Positions 32,063-45,300 of a DNA stretch of 64,000 bases are shown here, piece by piece. The stretch covers positions 124,001 to 188,000 of the forward strand of contig JAKMXF010000330.1 in NCBI GenBank assembly GCA_024704765.1, read 5' to 3'. The stretch is from Oopsacas minuta (Eukaryota > Porifera > Hexactinellida > Lyssacinosida > Leucopsacidae). Position 1 is the stretch's first letter. Each line of letters starts with the position of its first letter. The notes below the pieces were generated by a model that saw only the letters and a list, made by a program, of their open reading frames with translations, had not been told where the DNA came from and did no database searches. Both the position numbers and the translations under genes were made by a program.

Positions 32063-35000
32063 TTAGGTAGTAGCAGTATTAGCAGTAGGTTGAACCGCCA
32101 TATATTCTTTACTGGGAGAGAAATATGACTTTGTCTTTGCAAGGGCTTGAGGACTGTTATCTTCTCCAGATGGATGCTCCTCTAGAGTATGGTAGTGAGA
32201 ACTTGTGTCGGAGGAGGAAGAAGAACAACGCTCATCATCTGACTTATCACAATCAGTTATAAGGATATCTAGCTGTGAGCGAAGTAAGCTAATCTCTTCC
32301 TTACACTGATTCAACTCTGTGTTAGGATGCAGACTGTCTGGACGTGATACAGTGGGTTGGTCTGGGAGACTTAGAATGTGATCATACTCGCTCTTAATGT
32401 TAATCAAAAATAGGCGGTCCTCATGATCACTATCTGGATCTGAGTTGTCATCTGTAGCAGAATCAAGTGAGGAAGATTCACGAGAAGAACTCCTATTTAT
32501 AGGTGTGATGTCAGATCTGGTGTCCAAGTCATCATGAGATGATCTAGACCCCCCGGGTATCGGGATAGTACCCGGATGTCTTCTGGTCTCGTAGCGACAT
32601 GAACTCCCTATCTCAGGTTCCTCTACACTAGAGTAGCTCCTGGCCATTTTCTCATGAGTCCTCTCTTGAGAGGCTGCGTCCAAGATATTAGGAGAAGATG
32701 CGGTTATTGCTTCACTTTTCCTGAGTCTAGACAAAGTGGATCTGTCATCTTTCGGAGACATGCCATCATGTATCAGGGTGTTGTTAGATGTATGTTTAAG
32801 ATAGTCGTCTAAATTAAGTTGAAATACAGCTGACACCACATCTTGTGTCAGATTACTGCTGTCCTTCTTGAATTCCCAGCCGTCTCCAAAACCTGTTCCA
32901 CGCTCCCGACTAGGAGACTCTATAGAGTCAACACTTATTTGACTGAGAGAGTCAATAGATCTGTTACTTTTCCGTCGAATACGGGAGTTAGGACTGTATG
33001 AAGGTACTCTTGTGTCTCCACTACAAATAGGAGATAGTGTTGGAGACTTTATACCATGTTTCTCTAGTTGGTGTTGATGAGGTTTTCTGAACTTCTTCCT
33101 GATAGAGAAAGGAGAAGTCTCTCTGAACTGAGTTATGTGATTAGTCATGCGAGTTATGTCTTTAATAGAACGATTCCGCTTTATGTTACTAATCGGCTGA
33201 CGTACCACATCGTCATCCAAACTCAGCTTTACCCTCCTAGGATTGAGAGCAACTGGTGAGAAGGTTTCACTGTCACTCTTAGATTCCTCTAATGGGTCCT
33301 CACTATTGTCTCCTCTCTCATCCTCCATTTCGCAGTCTATCTCAAAGGTGCTAGGATTATCTATCATAATCTCCACTAGCTTGGTACGTAGAGAGATTTC
33401 AGCCAACGCACTTATCCCCAGTTCTACGGGACGGAATAAAGTGGGACCAAACACAATACCCAGGTTATGTGAATTCATGCAATTAACACTAGCATTCATG
33501 TGTATCACCCGGAGATGACGTAATAATCTCCTCCCTATGATGTAGTTAGGGCGTGGTAGTTTCTGTACCAACTTTCTGAGTTCAATCAAGAGTCTCTCCT
33601 TCTCCTCATCAGCAGCATCTAGGTCAGGGTTCCTCAGCATCTCATCCCACTTACGAGAGAAAGGAATAAACTCGTCATAGAGACGGAAAGTGAAGAGAGG
33701 CTCGGGGAGCTGTCTGAAGTATAATTTGAGGCAGGATGCTATCAGGTGAGGAGGCTCCTCGGATAAATTTATATCTTTATAATCTCCTGTCTCAAAAGAG
33801 GCACACAGGTTCTCTACTTTGTTCTTCACCCCTGCTATCCGGTATATTCCCTGTAGATCCAACCCTCTATCCTCTATCTCACGGATACACCTGGAGAGAA
33901 TAGGAGGAATTTTATGATTATTTGCCTTCAGCTGATCTTCTAGAGAAACCCCAAATGTAGTGCATCTAGCCAATGGCTGAGATTTGTTAACTTCAGTCTG
34001 TCCGCATATGACTATGAGGAAAGGAAGACACTTAGTGTGAACTGCTACGTCACACTTAGAACAAGACACACCAGTCAGGAGAGTCAAGTGATCACACACA
34101 CGACATCTAGTAGGTACCATAAGTCTACTGAGATCGTGAGTCTGTTGAGCTTTTAGGGCAGCTGCACGCTGATGGTGCTCAGGTTTAGAGTTCATAACAG
34201 CTTGAGGGGAAGATTGAGAGGGAGCAAGAGTGCGACGCTTGTACTCTTCTCCATCCGGTCCTACCTCTGACATTAACTTCCCAGTAGAGGGATCTACTGA
34301 GAAAGAAGATGAGTACTTTTCAAACTTAATGTCAAAGTTTTTCTTGTGAGAAGTGTGAGCTGAACGTACTACGGTAGAAAACACGGTCCCAGGCTCCACT
34401 CTCTTAACTCTCTCCACAACAGAGGACAGGTAATCCGGCAAAGGCTGACAGTACTCCAGTTGACATCTGTAGAATAACTCTAGACATTGAGCTAGTTTCA
34501 TATCGGAATCTGTTGCTAATATACGAGAAGCACAGTAGATAGAACCTTTGAATAGCTCGTGCTGCTTGCGACAAGTATTAGCATTAACTATTGATACAGA
34601 ATAAGCTCTCTCACACTCATCCAACCTTGCTCTAGCCTCCTCGAGCTCTTTCTTCCTTTTGAAATCATCCTTCTTCTCAGAGCGATGCATTGTGAAGTCA
34701 TAACTCCCTCCTGCTTGGAAGTACCTCTCCTTAGCTCTGTTCATAGCATTCTCAGCATCTTGTACTTTCTTCTTCTCAACAACCCAGCTGGACTTAAAGT
34801 TATTGTATTGGTTTTCTAAAGTTGATTTAAGATGCTCATTCAGAGGAGTTAATACTTTCTGATTAACTTGATGCACGTAATTCTTAATAGCTTGCTCTGC
34901 ATGTCTCTCATTTATACGTTCCAATTCGTGTGTAATGATAGGCTGTGAGGATACCGTACCGAAGTAGACGTGTACACGTTTGTTGAGATTTTCCAGGTTA

Positions 35001-35887
35001 GAGAGATGGTGCTGATCCATGGTTTGCATGCGACGGAAATTGTTTAACTCCTCTTTAGATCTGTTCTGTGCGTAAGTTCTTAGTTCTTTGAAATACTTGA
35101 CGAGAGTCTTGAGATATCCCAGACAGAATTCAACTCCCTCGTCCATGTTAGCCATCTTTCTCTCTAGTTCTTCATTCTTCTGGTCTCGTTCCAGATTCTT
35201 CTGTTTGTAATCTACAATATCTGTATCTTTACCAGAGCACCCTATGAAATTATCCACAGACATGAAGTCTTCTACATAGTCTGCGTCTGATTCTTCCACA
35301 CACTGACAGAGAGCACTAATCAGTTTAACAATAAGGTAGTGGAAGCTGGAGAAGTCAGGCTTATCTCTGTAGTTAGTGGGTGAGGGAAATATTTTATCGT
35401 TTAGTTTACTCAATAGATCTGATATGTCACTAGTGTCAGATAGCTGTAGCAGATCCAATGTAGAGGTTATGGCAATGTTAACTTCATCCATGCGTTCTCC
35501 CACTGAAGGACGTCCATCTTGTGTCTCATTTATTTCATAATTATTCCTCTCTGCTGCCTTTAGAGAATCCTCTAGCTTGTGTATAACGTCTAAACACTGC
35601 TGTGCTTCATAGCGTAGGTCGTAATGAGGAGATTTTAGGTTAAGGAAGGAACCAGCTGTTAACTTCTTAGTAGGCCCTCCTGGAGCACCATCTGTTATAT
35701 TATAGCGAGATGAATGCAGAGTAGAAGTAGAGAGAGCAGGAAATGTGTTTATAGGTACAAGAGAGAGAGGCTGTGAGAATCGTCGTGTCGGACTCGGGTG
35801 TATATTGTGGAGGGGAGGATTTGGATTCATAAGAATAGCTACTTGATAGAACAATGTAATGATAGGAATAATTATATCATCTAGCAT
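32063..35887 (-). CDS. F-BAR/C1/RhoGAP protein (ARHGAP29/ARHGAP45/GMIP family)
   Basis: Intronless, 1274 aa from 35887; an ATG at 35830 (MNPNPPL) is an equally good start. Coiled F-BAR-like region about residues 200-500 (LERKMANMDEGVEFCLGYLK, then long charged helices with KKDDFKRKKELEEARARLDE). C1 zinc finger about 580-628 (CRVCDHLTLLTGVSCSKC...VHTKCL). RhoGAP domain about 645-840 with FGVSLEDQL, the arginine finger in LQGIYRIAG, KLYFRQLPEPLF and SHNLGIVFGPTLFRP. The C-terminal 430 residues are Ser-rich and disordered. The C1 lacks the pattern of a classic phorbol-ester site. The family senses or bends membrane and inactivates RhoA-type GTPases. The combination F-BAR, C1 and RhoGAP is diagnostic for this group; which of the three vertebrate paralogues is closest cannot be said. 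Confidence 0.92.
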   Translation of the reverse strand: MLDDIIIPIITLFYQVAILMNPNPPLHNIHPSPTRRFSQPLSLVPINTFPALSTSTLHSSRYNITDGAPGGPTKKLTAGSFLNLKSPHYDLRYEAQQCLDVIHKLEDSLKAAERNNYEINETQDGRPSVGERMDEVNIAITSTLDLLQLSDTSDISDLLSKLNDKIFPSPTNYRDKPDFSSFHYLIVKLISALCQCVEESDADYVEDFMSVDNFIGCSGKDTDIVDYKQKNLERDQKNEELERKMANMDEGVEFCLGYLKTLVKYFKELRTYAQNRSKEELNNFRRMQTMDQHHLSNLENLNKRVHVYFGTVSSQPIITHELERINERHAEQAIKNYVHQVNQKVLTPLNEHLKSTLENQYNNFKSSWVVEKKKVQDAENAMNRAKERYFQAGGSYDFTMHRSEKKDDFKRKKELEEARARLDECERAYSVSIVNANTCRKQHELFKGSIYCASRILATDSDMKLAQCLELFYRCQLEYCQPLPDYLSSVVERVKRVEPGTVFSTVVRSAHTSHKKNFDIKFEKYSSSFSVDPSTGKLMSEVGPDGEEYKRRTLAPSQSSPQAVMNSKPEHHQRAAALKAQQTHDLSRLMVPTRCRVCDHLTLLTGVSCSKCDVAVHTKCLPFLIVICGQTEVNKSQPLARCTTFGVSLEDQLKANNHKIPPILSRCIREIEDRGLDLQGIYRIAGVKNKVENLCASFETGDYKDINLSEEPPHLIASCLKLYFRQLPEPLFTFRLYDEFIPFSRKWDEMLRNPDLDAADEEKERLLIELRKLVQKLPRPNYIIGRRLLRHLRVIHMNASVNCMNSHNLGIVFGPTLFRPVELGISALAEISLRTKLVEIMIDNPSTFEIDCEMEDERGDNSEDPLEESKSDSETFSPVALNPRRVKLSLDDDVVRQPISNIKRNRSIKDITRMTNHITQFRETSPFSIRKKFRKPHQHQLEKHGIKSPTLSPICSGDTRVPSYSPNSRIRRKSNRSIDSLSQISVDSIESPSRERGTGFGDGWEFKKDSSNLTQDVVSAVFQLNLDDYLKHTSNNTLIHDGMSPKDDRSTLSRLRKSEAITASSPNILDAASQERTHEKMARSYSSVEEPEIGSSCRYETRRHPGTIPIPGGSRSSHDDLDTRSDITPINRSSSRESSSLDSATDDNSDPDSDHEDRLFLINIKSEYDHILSLPDQPTVSRPDSLHPNTELNQCKEEISLLRSQLDILITDCDKSDDERCSSSSSDTSSHYHTLEEHPSGEDNSPQALAKTKSYFSPSKEYMAVQPTANTATT

Positions 35888-36102
35888 CTGAGAAACCTCA
35901 GAAACTAGCTTTTAACTAGAAATGAAGCTTAGAAGTTGCAATATAAGTGTATATTACAATATCATTAATTAAACTAAGTGAACGATTACGATACCACCAA
36001 TATTATAGGGTTCTTCTTCTTAGAGATTTAATGTTAGAATATTGAAAGTATTTTGCTAGTGGTTTTGAATTATTAAAAGAATCTTGACGCCATTTGTATC
36101 TA

Positions 36103-37062
36103 TCAGAAATGTGATAAATTATGTGATTCTACAGTCTTTACATTTTCAGATCTATTAAGATGAGGTAGACACCCGATACAAATATTATTGATATCTTCCA
36201 ATGTGAGACAAGAAATTCTCAGACTGGTGTTTATGCCGGTACTCTTCAGTATTTCCTCTCTCAATTCCTGATCTTCAGGAAATAGCAAGTTTAGACTTTT
36301 ACGGATTGAGCTACGTTTCTGATTGAAGAGAGAGCGTAGCACTAGATCAAGGACTTCAAAGTCAACACTAATTCTAGGCTTAATAAGCGGTTTGAAATGA
36401 ACAGTGGCTGCGTTAACCTTTGGCCTAGGAACATAGACTGTGGAAGGAATCCTATAAACCAGCTCAGCATCACAATAAGCTTGCACAATAACAGATAGTC
36501 TAGATCTGTGAGGAGAATAAGGAGGAGCTACTATTCGGAGTCCAACTTCTTCTTGGAAAATTAGCGTCATTGGCGTACGTCCAAATTTGAAAGGGCCAGT
36601 GCGATAAGATATTTGTTTGAGAAATTTCACAAGGAGGGGGAGGGATATGTTAAAGGGGAGGTTTCCTATCAAATGTAGGAAACAAATTTCATCTTTCCAC
36701 CGGACGAGGGGTACAACACCAGTGAATTCCTTCTGTAGATCATATTTCAACACGTCTCCTTGTCTCACGACCAGAAGGTTATCTGAATAACTGCCTAGCT
36801 GATCAAGCATGGGGAGGAAGCGAGAATCTTTCTCAATAACAGTGAGACATCTAGGTTCCTGTAGCAGTATGCATCTGGTAAGAGATCCGGGACCTGGACC
36901 GATTTCACATACATATTTGCCTGTTATACCACCTGCATTGTCTACAATCCGCTGAGCTACGTTCAAGTCTAGGATGAAGTTCTGGCCGAGTTGAGATCTA
37001 GCGCGCAGATTATACAACCTGAGCAGCTCTGATACTTTAGGAAGGGTAGGGAATCTCTGCAT
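36103..37062 (-). CDS. TFB1M: Mitochondrial 12S rRNA dimethyladenosine transferase 1
   Basis: Intronless, 319 aa. KsgA/Dim1-type methyltransferase: SQLGQNFILDLNVAQRIV, the SAM-binding CEIGPGPGSLT, IEKDSRF, the catalytic NLPFNIS motif (NLPY in other members) and VPRPKVNAATVHF near the C-terminal domain, followed by FNQKRSSIRKSL. The LPKVSELLRLYNLRARSQLG start and the MTLIFQEEVGLRIVA block are typical of TFB1M rather than cytosolic DIMT1. It dimethylates two adjacent adenines in the small-subunit mitochondrial rRNA. A clear presequence is not obvious; the N-terminus is short (MQRFPTLPKVSEL). Confidence 0.92.
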   Translation of the reverse strand: MQRFPTLPKVSELLRLYNLRARSQLGQNFILDLNVAQRIVDNAGGITGKYVCEIGPGPGSLTRCILLQEPRCLTVIEKDSRFLPMLDQLGSYSDNLLVVRQGDVLKYDLQKEFTGVVPLVRWKDEICFLHLIGNLPFNISLPLLVKFLKQISYRTGPFKFGRTPMTLIFQEEVGLRIVAPPYSPHRSRLSVIVQAYCDAELVYRIPSTVYVPRPKVNAATVHFKPLIKPRISVDFEVLDLVLRSLFNQKRSSIRKSLNLLFPEDQELREEILKSTGINTSLRISCLTLEDINNICIGCLPHLNRSENVKTVESHNLSHF

Positions 37063-39337
37063 ACAGGCAGAACTGTATAGTAAATAGTGTATGGTTTAGT
37101 TACTTTAGTAAATATACAACAATACCGACCAATCAATGTCAATAACAAACACACTTGTAAGTGCCAAATTGGAAGTGGAATCAGTAAATACAGTGGAATA
37201 ATTTTAACGCATGTAATTTGACCATTTTAGCTAATTCTGCACTTACTAAGAAACTACGTAGTACAAATATGGACTAAATATTAGTATTAATGCATAGCAG
37301 TCTTACCGAATATTCAACTATTCAGTAGCAACATTGGTGACTATGTATGCGAATTAATGTTATGTTGGGTTTCCTTTAAGTAAAATTTCTCAATTTCAAA
37401 ACTCTGTTTGTTCTCAAATACAATATGTTGTTACAACTATTGAATCTGTTTATATACAACTAGCCTAGGCATAGGGTATTAGTTTAATCAGCCAAACCAT
37501 AATGCTAAATGCAAAGCAAACAACATGTGCAACACTGCATGAACTATAGTTTCCTCTCTCCAACAGGATTCGGTGAAAATGGTTGACAAATTCAACAGTA
37601 ACAAGAAATAGAAATATAACAATACGAAGAAATTACATTATGCGATATTCGTATTTCGTTTTTATGATTCTAAACAATAAACAATAAACAATAAACAACA
37701 AAGCAACTAAGCATTCAAGCCAAAAAACTTGCTTCATAATGTTGCTGCATGCTTTATAATACCTGAAATTACGTATCTGTATTGTAAATCACAATGGTGA
37801 AAGTTTGAACTTGATTGGAGCCCGGAAACAACCCAAACCGATTCAAACTCCACACGTTTCAGTTATAAGGAACTCCAGTCTGAGATTAGAGACTCAAAAG
37901 GGTATTGGGCATATCATTATTGGCTATTTATCGTCAAACTTTTAAAGTACAAATACATAAGTTCCGTTTGGTCTGGCTGGATTGAAATACTCAACCCAAC
38001 CGACCAATCCGTTTCGAGCTCTAATTCTGACTAAAGATGAAATGACAATAAGCTTAATTTTGTAGAATTATAATAAATCATCAGTGAAAAATAATAGCTT
38101 ATGGAAATTGAGGAGAAAAGTATATTTTAGTTTCAGAAAAGATTGTAGAGTAAGTAAAGCTGAAAAACTTTGCTGCCGAAAGTTATTACATGACCTACGG
38201 TTATAATAACTATATACATGTGTAGTTTGATGGAACATGATTACTAGAAATAAGCATTATCAGCATGTTTTCACCAACTTTGTACATAAGACGAATAAAT
38301 ATTCATAACTTCAAGAGAAAAACCTTAACCATCAGGATAGAATAATTAGGAGCACAACAATTAATTCTCAATTAATTAATTAAAGATTAGTACCAGCAGT
38401 TATTATGTGTGATTCTGAGCTGTGATACATATAGTCAGTAGCGTAACGACGGGGGGGGCAATGGGGGCACGTGCCCCCAGCGGCACTTTCTGGGGGGGCG
38501 GCATTTTGACATATTGGTCCACACAAATATGCTAAATCTCATGTGATCCCATGATAATTTATATCCGTTCTAACCAGGGTTGTCTCTTTAAAGTTTAAAC
38601 CCACCCCTCTGGATTAAACCATTGTTTAAACTGGTTAGAGGTCTTACTGAGGCAACTGACTTCACCTATGTGATCGATAAGTTTGCGAGACTCAAAGCAC
38701 GAAAGGTCAGGCTGTGAAGAAGAGCTACTAACGACCCGAAGCGGTAGTATTATTGTATTTTCGGTTAAAAGTTGCAAACATATATGCGTAATCACATATT
38801 ATGTAAAAAATAACTAAACATGGTATCTAATGAACCAGGGTAGGGACAAGGGGAATTTTCAAACAACACCCTTCCCAGGAGTTGTTTAAGATAACTACTC
38901 ATAAAGTTACGTTTTAGGGGGCGGCGTTTAGAGCATGTGCCCCCAGCGGCACTAGACATCGTTACGCCACTGCATATAGTAGCCATTATTAAATTAAGTA
39001 GTAACCTTGTTACATGGCTTGTATTGTGATGTTAGGTGCAGTAAATGCACGTAACACAACATGTACATACAAGAGCATAGGTCTATTGTATGACAAAATA
39101 GGTAAACCTATTTTGTGACGTAAAGCAGGGGTATGGGATGATTTGTGCGTAATGAGAAATGACTACCTCGCATATCCATGGTTACTATATAAAGAGGGGC
39201 ATATTTCGATGCAACATAAACCTCTTAAATTTAAAGGACTTTTACCATTACTTCACAACCAAGCATTTACTGGTAAAATAAATGTAATTTGAAATTGAAA
39301 TTTACAGTATAAAAATGAAATTTTAGTTAAAAAAAGT
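37063..39337. other. 2.3-kb intergenic region with a hAT-like MITE
   Basis: No gene recognised. Contains the MITE at 38436-38972, a short AACAATAA microsatellite near 37673, and a hairpin CAAAATAGGT...ACCTATTTTG near 39094. Confidence 0.55.
38436..38972. mobile_element. hAT-like MITE, 537 bp, 8-bp target duplication
   Basis: Ends CAGTAGCGTAACGA and, inverted, CAGTGGCGTAACGA (13 of 14). Flanked by an exact CATATAGT repeat (38428-38435, 38973-38980). Sub-terminal GGGGGCACGTGCCCCCAGCG and its relative near the right end form further inverted repeats. Two short frames inside are not credible genes. Confidence 0.88.
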
Positions 39338-42300
39338 TTAAATAATTGAGATACTACCTTCTTCTGAATCGATAAATTTTAGATCATCTTCTGTAGCCAT
39401 CTCTCCTTCAATTCCATCTATATAACCTGTTACAGATGGATCATCATTGTAAAGCTCTCTGAAGTCAATCTCCAACTCCTCAGAATCATAACGATCAAAA
39501 GGACTGAACAGCTCATTGCTATTTTCACTGCCATGAGGAAGAAGCATGCCGTGACTCATGTTATCCATTGACTCACTGAACATTTCCATGATTAGCTCCT
39601 GTGATTCATAGTGTAGAGTCTGGCCTGACTGGGCAGAAGACCAGTCATCATAGGGAGGGCGGTATAACGGGTTGTCTAGAGCCGCAGAGCTGCTGAAGAA
39701 CCGAGAACTCAGATTGGACAAGTCAGCAAGAGAATTCATAACCGATTCAAATCTAGAATCCTTAGACCCTGTGTATTGTCTCCGACGGTGTCTACGTGCC
39801 TGGCAGAATAGCAGACAGCAACAAGTCATACCGATACACACGAATACAGCCAGGACACCTATAAGAGACCAGTAGAGGAGGTCATAGTTGGGAGCAGGTG
39901 TAGCTGGAGTCTCTTCTAACACAGCCTCTATATCACAATCTGATAAAGTTCGTAATAACTCAATGTTTTCATCTAGTAATTTGACCAGGTTAGCTTGTGG
40001 AATTAATAAACCTTCAGAATTAACAGCGAACACATAGACATCGGTTTTACTGAGATCAATTACACTATTGTCTACATGCGGAGTGACGTCATACACTGTT
40101 ATCATAGAGTTAGTTATTTTCTCGTAAGATGCAATCAGCTGATTGATGTTAGACACCACTTCCAATGGTTCACATTGTATCACTGTTATAACGAGATATG
40201 AACCTGTAATAATAGTTATAGTGAGATAAACTGTAGCAGAGTTATATGGAGAGTTCATTCCATTATCATATGCAGTTACATCAGTTACATAGATAGTACC
40301 AACTCTGTTATCAAATATGTCATGTGTAGCCACCTGTCCTGTCGTAGGGTCTATTTCGAAGTGCTGCTGGTTGGCGGTAGGCTCATTAATTTGAAATCCG
40401 ACCGTCCCTAACCTACCGGAATCTCTGTCCGTAGCTGTTAGCACTATCACACTGGTACCATGAGGAGAGTTCTCTAACACACCAGCTCTGTAGAATAACT
40501 CCCCAAATACAGGAGTATTGTCATTCTCATCCACTACAGTTATATTAACAGATACTGTACTTGATAGAACAGGTGTACCAGCATCTGTAGCTATTGCAAT
40601 GAACAAATAGCTTTGAGTAATCTCAAAGTCTAGCGGATCCGTGAGAGTTAAAACTCCACTGCTAGAGAGAGAGAAGGCATCTACTCTACTAGCGTTATAC
40701 AGGGTGTATGATACAATAGCATTAATACCGATATCTCTGTCTGGAGCGGAGAGAGTAGTGATAGCAGATGATAAGACATGATACTCACTAACCAGTATGT
40801 CATAGCTAGCGGGAAAAGTGGGAGGGTTGTCATTTATATCTGTAATATTAACTAGGAGGTTGTATTCAGAGGTGAGGGAGGGATCTCCACCATCTCTAGC
40901 AGTGATAACAAGTTCATAACTATCTGTATCTTCACGATCTAGCTCTGATATCGTAAATAAGCTACCAGATTCAAGACCTATAGCAAACATTCCTTCACCT
41001 CCAGAAATAAAGAACACTACTTTTTTATTCAGTTCTATGTCTATATCTGTAATATTAACGAGGAAGAGCTGAGCACCTAGAAACACATCTTCAGGCACCT
41101 TAATGGAGAGTTCAGAGTTTAAAAACTGTGGATCATTGTCATTGACATCTTTTATGATTACGCTGATCACTACATCTGTGTGTCTAGTCGGGGAGCCCAT
41201 GTCTGAGGCTCTAACCATGAAGGTATGTAGACTGGTAGTCTCACGATCAAGTAGTCCTGTTGTAATTAATATATTTGTGCCAATAATGAAGTCAAATGGA
41301 ACAGTAAGGCCAGGAGCTATCGAATAAGAAACAGTACCATTCTCAATACTATCGGGATCTAGTGCTGTAACCACACCGTCTAACTGAGTGTTGATAGTAA
41401 CATTCTCAAGAACAGAAAATCTATAAATAGATTGTTCAAAGGTAGGAGAGTTGTCGTTAACATCTAGGAGGGTAATAATGAGATCAGCTGTTCCTACTCG
41501 AGGAGTAGGCCCATTGTCCTGAGCGCGTATAGTCAGCTGATGAGTAGCAGCTGTCTCTCTATCAGTGGAGATAGCTGTAGCGCTAACTAGTCCTGTGTCT
41601 GTATCAATCGAAAACATATCGCCTGTGTCTCCACCTACGATAGAATACTGTATCTTCTGGTTCTCTCCTTCATCCATATCAGTAGCTAATACAGTTATAA
41701 CATACGTACCCATATGAGCACTCTCTATTAGCTCAGCAGTGTAGGTAGTCTCAGAGAAAATAGGAGAATTATCATTAATGTCCAGTACTGTTATAAACAC
41801 ATCTACTAGGTCACTAGTGCGAGGAGAAGTATCTAGATCACTAGCTTCTATCTTTAGAGTGTAGTTATTAGTTGTCTCTCTGTCAGGAGAATCAGACAGA
41901 GAGCTGACAGATATCTCACCTGTCTCTGAGCTGAGTGAGAATGCAGATCCTGTGTTACCGCTGATTATAGAGTATCTTACTTGTCCAAATACAAGATTAG
42001 GATTATCTCCGTCACTAGCATATACTCTGCCAAGTGTAGCTTCAGGACCAGAGCCTTCTGTTACCTGTCAGAGAATTATATTATTTATATGCAGTTGCCA
42101 TCTCGAACATATCTTTTAAGTAATAGAGACTCTTATTGTTATTAATATGATTCGGAAGCATGTTTAGTTGTACGTACGTATTATCACGAGTACATATAGT
42201 ATTACAAAGTAGCACAGTATTCAGAAGTATAACTAACCACAAATGAGTAAGGAGCTCCTATGAACTGAGGGTTCTGGTTGTTAGTATCAGTTATGTTGAC

Positions 42301-45300
42301 ATTAATGAGAGCAGTGGAGCTAAGCGAGGGAGAACCCTTGTCTCTGATCTCTACGAGGATAGAGAAACTGTTCTGAGAGAGACTCCACTGAGGAGGATTG
42401 GAGATAGAGAGGGTACCGTCACTAGGAATAAGTGAGAATGTATCTGCTATGTTACCAGATAGAATTGTAAAATTAAATTCCTGGTTAATACCCTCATCTG
42501 AATCTGAACCTTCTAGTTTCATAACAAACAATCCTACATGACTGTCTTCCACTACACTGATAGGATATATGTCTTGTGAGAATACAGGAGCATTGTCATT
42601 GACATCTGTCAGAACAACTTCAACATCAGCAGTTCCGTTATGGGGATCAATAGCACTATCAAATGCTATGACAGAGAATGAGAAGAATGCTCCTGTCTCT
42701 CTATCCAATACTCCAGCTACTGTAATTAATCCTGTGGTTATATCAATTCTAAATGGGAGGCCTTGTGGAGGATCGTAAATAGCGTACTTAATGAGAGCGT
42801 TATGAGAAGTATCGTTGTCAATAGCTAACACCTGAACAACACTAGATCCATCTTGAGCATCCTCTGATACAGTAGCAGTGTATGTACTGAGAGAGAATAC
42901 TGGATCCTTGTCATTCGCATCCAGTACTGTTATCAGGACCAAACAGGTACCTGTTCTGCCGCCCTGTCCCTTGTCAGTAGCTACCACCCTAAGACTGAAG
43001 AAGCTAGTAGCAGGGGAGTCTGCATCTAGCTGACTCAGCACTGATATCACTCCTGAGGTGGAGTCAATGAGGAAAGAACTTCCTGGATTAGTTAATGGAT
43101 CCAAACGGTATTCTACTTCAGCATTAATCCCTTCATCATTATCAGATGCGGTCACCTATGAACATATACAACAAGTAATAGGGAATATTAAGGCATAGAA
43201 TGCTATGAGTAAGGATTAGTATAAATTTCAAATTATTTGGTCACGGATTACGAACTATAAATATGTGAGTTATATCGAAGCTATGAGATTAGCTTTGTGA
43301 CCTCGAAGATTAGATCTATTCAATTACTAAGGATTGCTGAACTATACTACATACCTGTATCACTAGTGAAGAGGGTACAGCTGCCTCGCTAACACTCTGT
43401 GAGTAAGTGGACGGATCAAAGAAAGGATTATTATCATTAGTGTCATTGACAGAGATGATAAGCTGAGCTGCTGTAGTCCTAGGATTAAGAGGATCTAGAT
43501 CTGTAGCCAACAGTGTAATAGTGTACACAGACACACTCTCTCTATCCAGCATCATACTGGTAGATATGTCTCCATCTCCGTTAACAGAGAACAAACTACT
43601 GTCAGTACCTGAGAGAGAATAACTCACCATACCTGCCAGACCTAGATCATCATCGGAAGCTGTTATGCTAGATACTGGAGTACCAATAGGCTGATTCTCT
43701 AGAATAGATAAATAATGTATTTGTGTGTTGAAGTATGGACTGACGTCATTCTCATCTGTAATCGTAACTGTGAGTGGTACCTCTGTAACACTATTTTCTG
43801 CAGTCAGTGTTTCTATAGCTAATAACATCAAGGAGTAGCTAGAGGTTGTCTCACGATCTAGAAGCCCTGTCACAATCAGGTTACCTATTAGAGATAGACA
43901 TAAATATCAACCAAACCCTTATACATTTCCATATATTTTCAATTATTCTCTGCAATTTATGTTCTAAAGCAGTTAGTTCGAATAATGTCCCCATTTCACC
44001 AAAATAGAAATATTTGCAAGCTTGTTAAATAACTTTCCCTGGAAACGTAGCAAAATCTTTGGAATGACAACTTAACAAGTATGATAATACTCTAGCGGCC
44101 TCTAGCCATCATGAGAAATAACATTAACATAATTACCTGTCATAGCATCTATAGAAAACACAGGAGATACTGTCCTAAGAGAAAACGAGAACAGAGCATT
44201 GGTACCATCATCTGTATCACTAGCAGACACACCCGTGTACACTACCAGGTTAATAGGTGCTCCCTCAGATACCTCTACAGCATAGTAGGGTTGATCAAAT
44301 ACTGGAGAGTTGTCATTGATATCTAATACTGTTATAGCTACAGCAGCGAATGAACTGGAAGTAGCGTCTGAGATCTCAGCTGCTCGTATCTGTAAGGAAT
44401 AACTAACATCTTGTTCACGATCCAGAGCTGTCTGAATAGTAATGGTGCCATCACTCCCAATACCAAAGTTACCACCTGCATCTCCTGATGTGATATCGAA
44501 TTGAACTTTATCTAGATCTGTAGTATCTCCATCATCAGCGAATACCTACAATAAAATTAAAAGATATATTCACAAATATATATGTCACAATCCAAATTGT
44601 GTATCCGCCAAAACTAGCGCCAAAAAAATAATCAGCTGATATTCAGTCGATACTCCCTGGACCAAGTATATACAAATTTTATAAAAATTCAGTTGATATC
44701 GAAATACCTAACAATGAGAAACAGAGCAGAAGCATAGCACACATTATTCGCACAAATAATTAATACTTGTGACTGTAAAATATTTCCGGTTATAATCCTT
44801 TAAATATTGTCAAATTGTGTCTAATTGAACAAATGTAAATTATGGATAACTAGTAATACTATAATTATTAAACAGTGACATACCTGAAGTACAGCGGTGC
44901 CTACAGATGCCGCTCCCTCAACTGCAACCCCAGAGTACGGCGTGTTAACGAATCGTGGTAATTCGTCCTGTACATTACCTATAGATACGAATACACCGAT
45001 ACTGGTAGAGAGAGCAGGCGACCCCAGGTCAGTAGCAATAACAGTCAGTGAGTAATGGTTGAGAGTTTCATAGTCTAGAGCTGTAGCTACTCGCAGGTTT
45101 CCGACTACCGAGTCTATCTGAAAGGCACCACCTGTGTTCCCTACAGAGTCCAATGAGAATAGGATCTGACTGTTCTGGCCTGCATCCTAGCCAAATTAAT
45201 GGAATACTTATCCAAAACAAAGTATAATTTGAAATTGTTCATTTTGTCAAATCGACATTTTGAGAAGTACACTTTACCAGATGAACATCTTTTATTAGTT

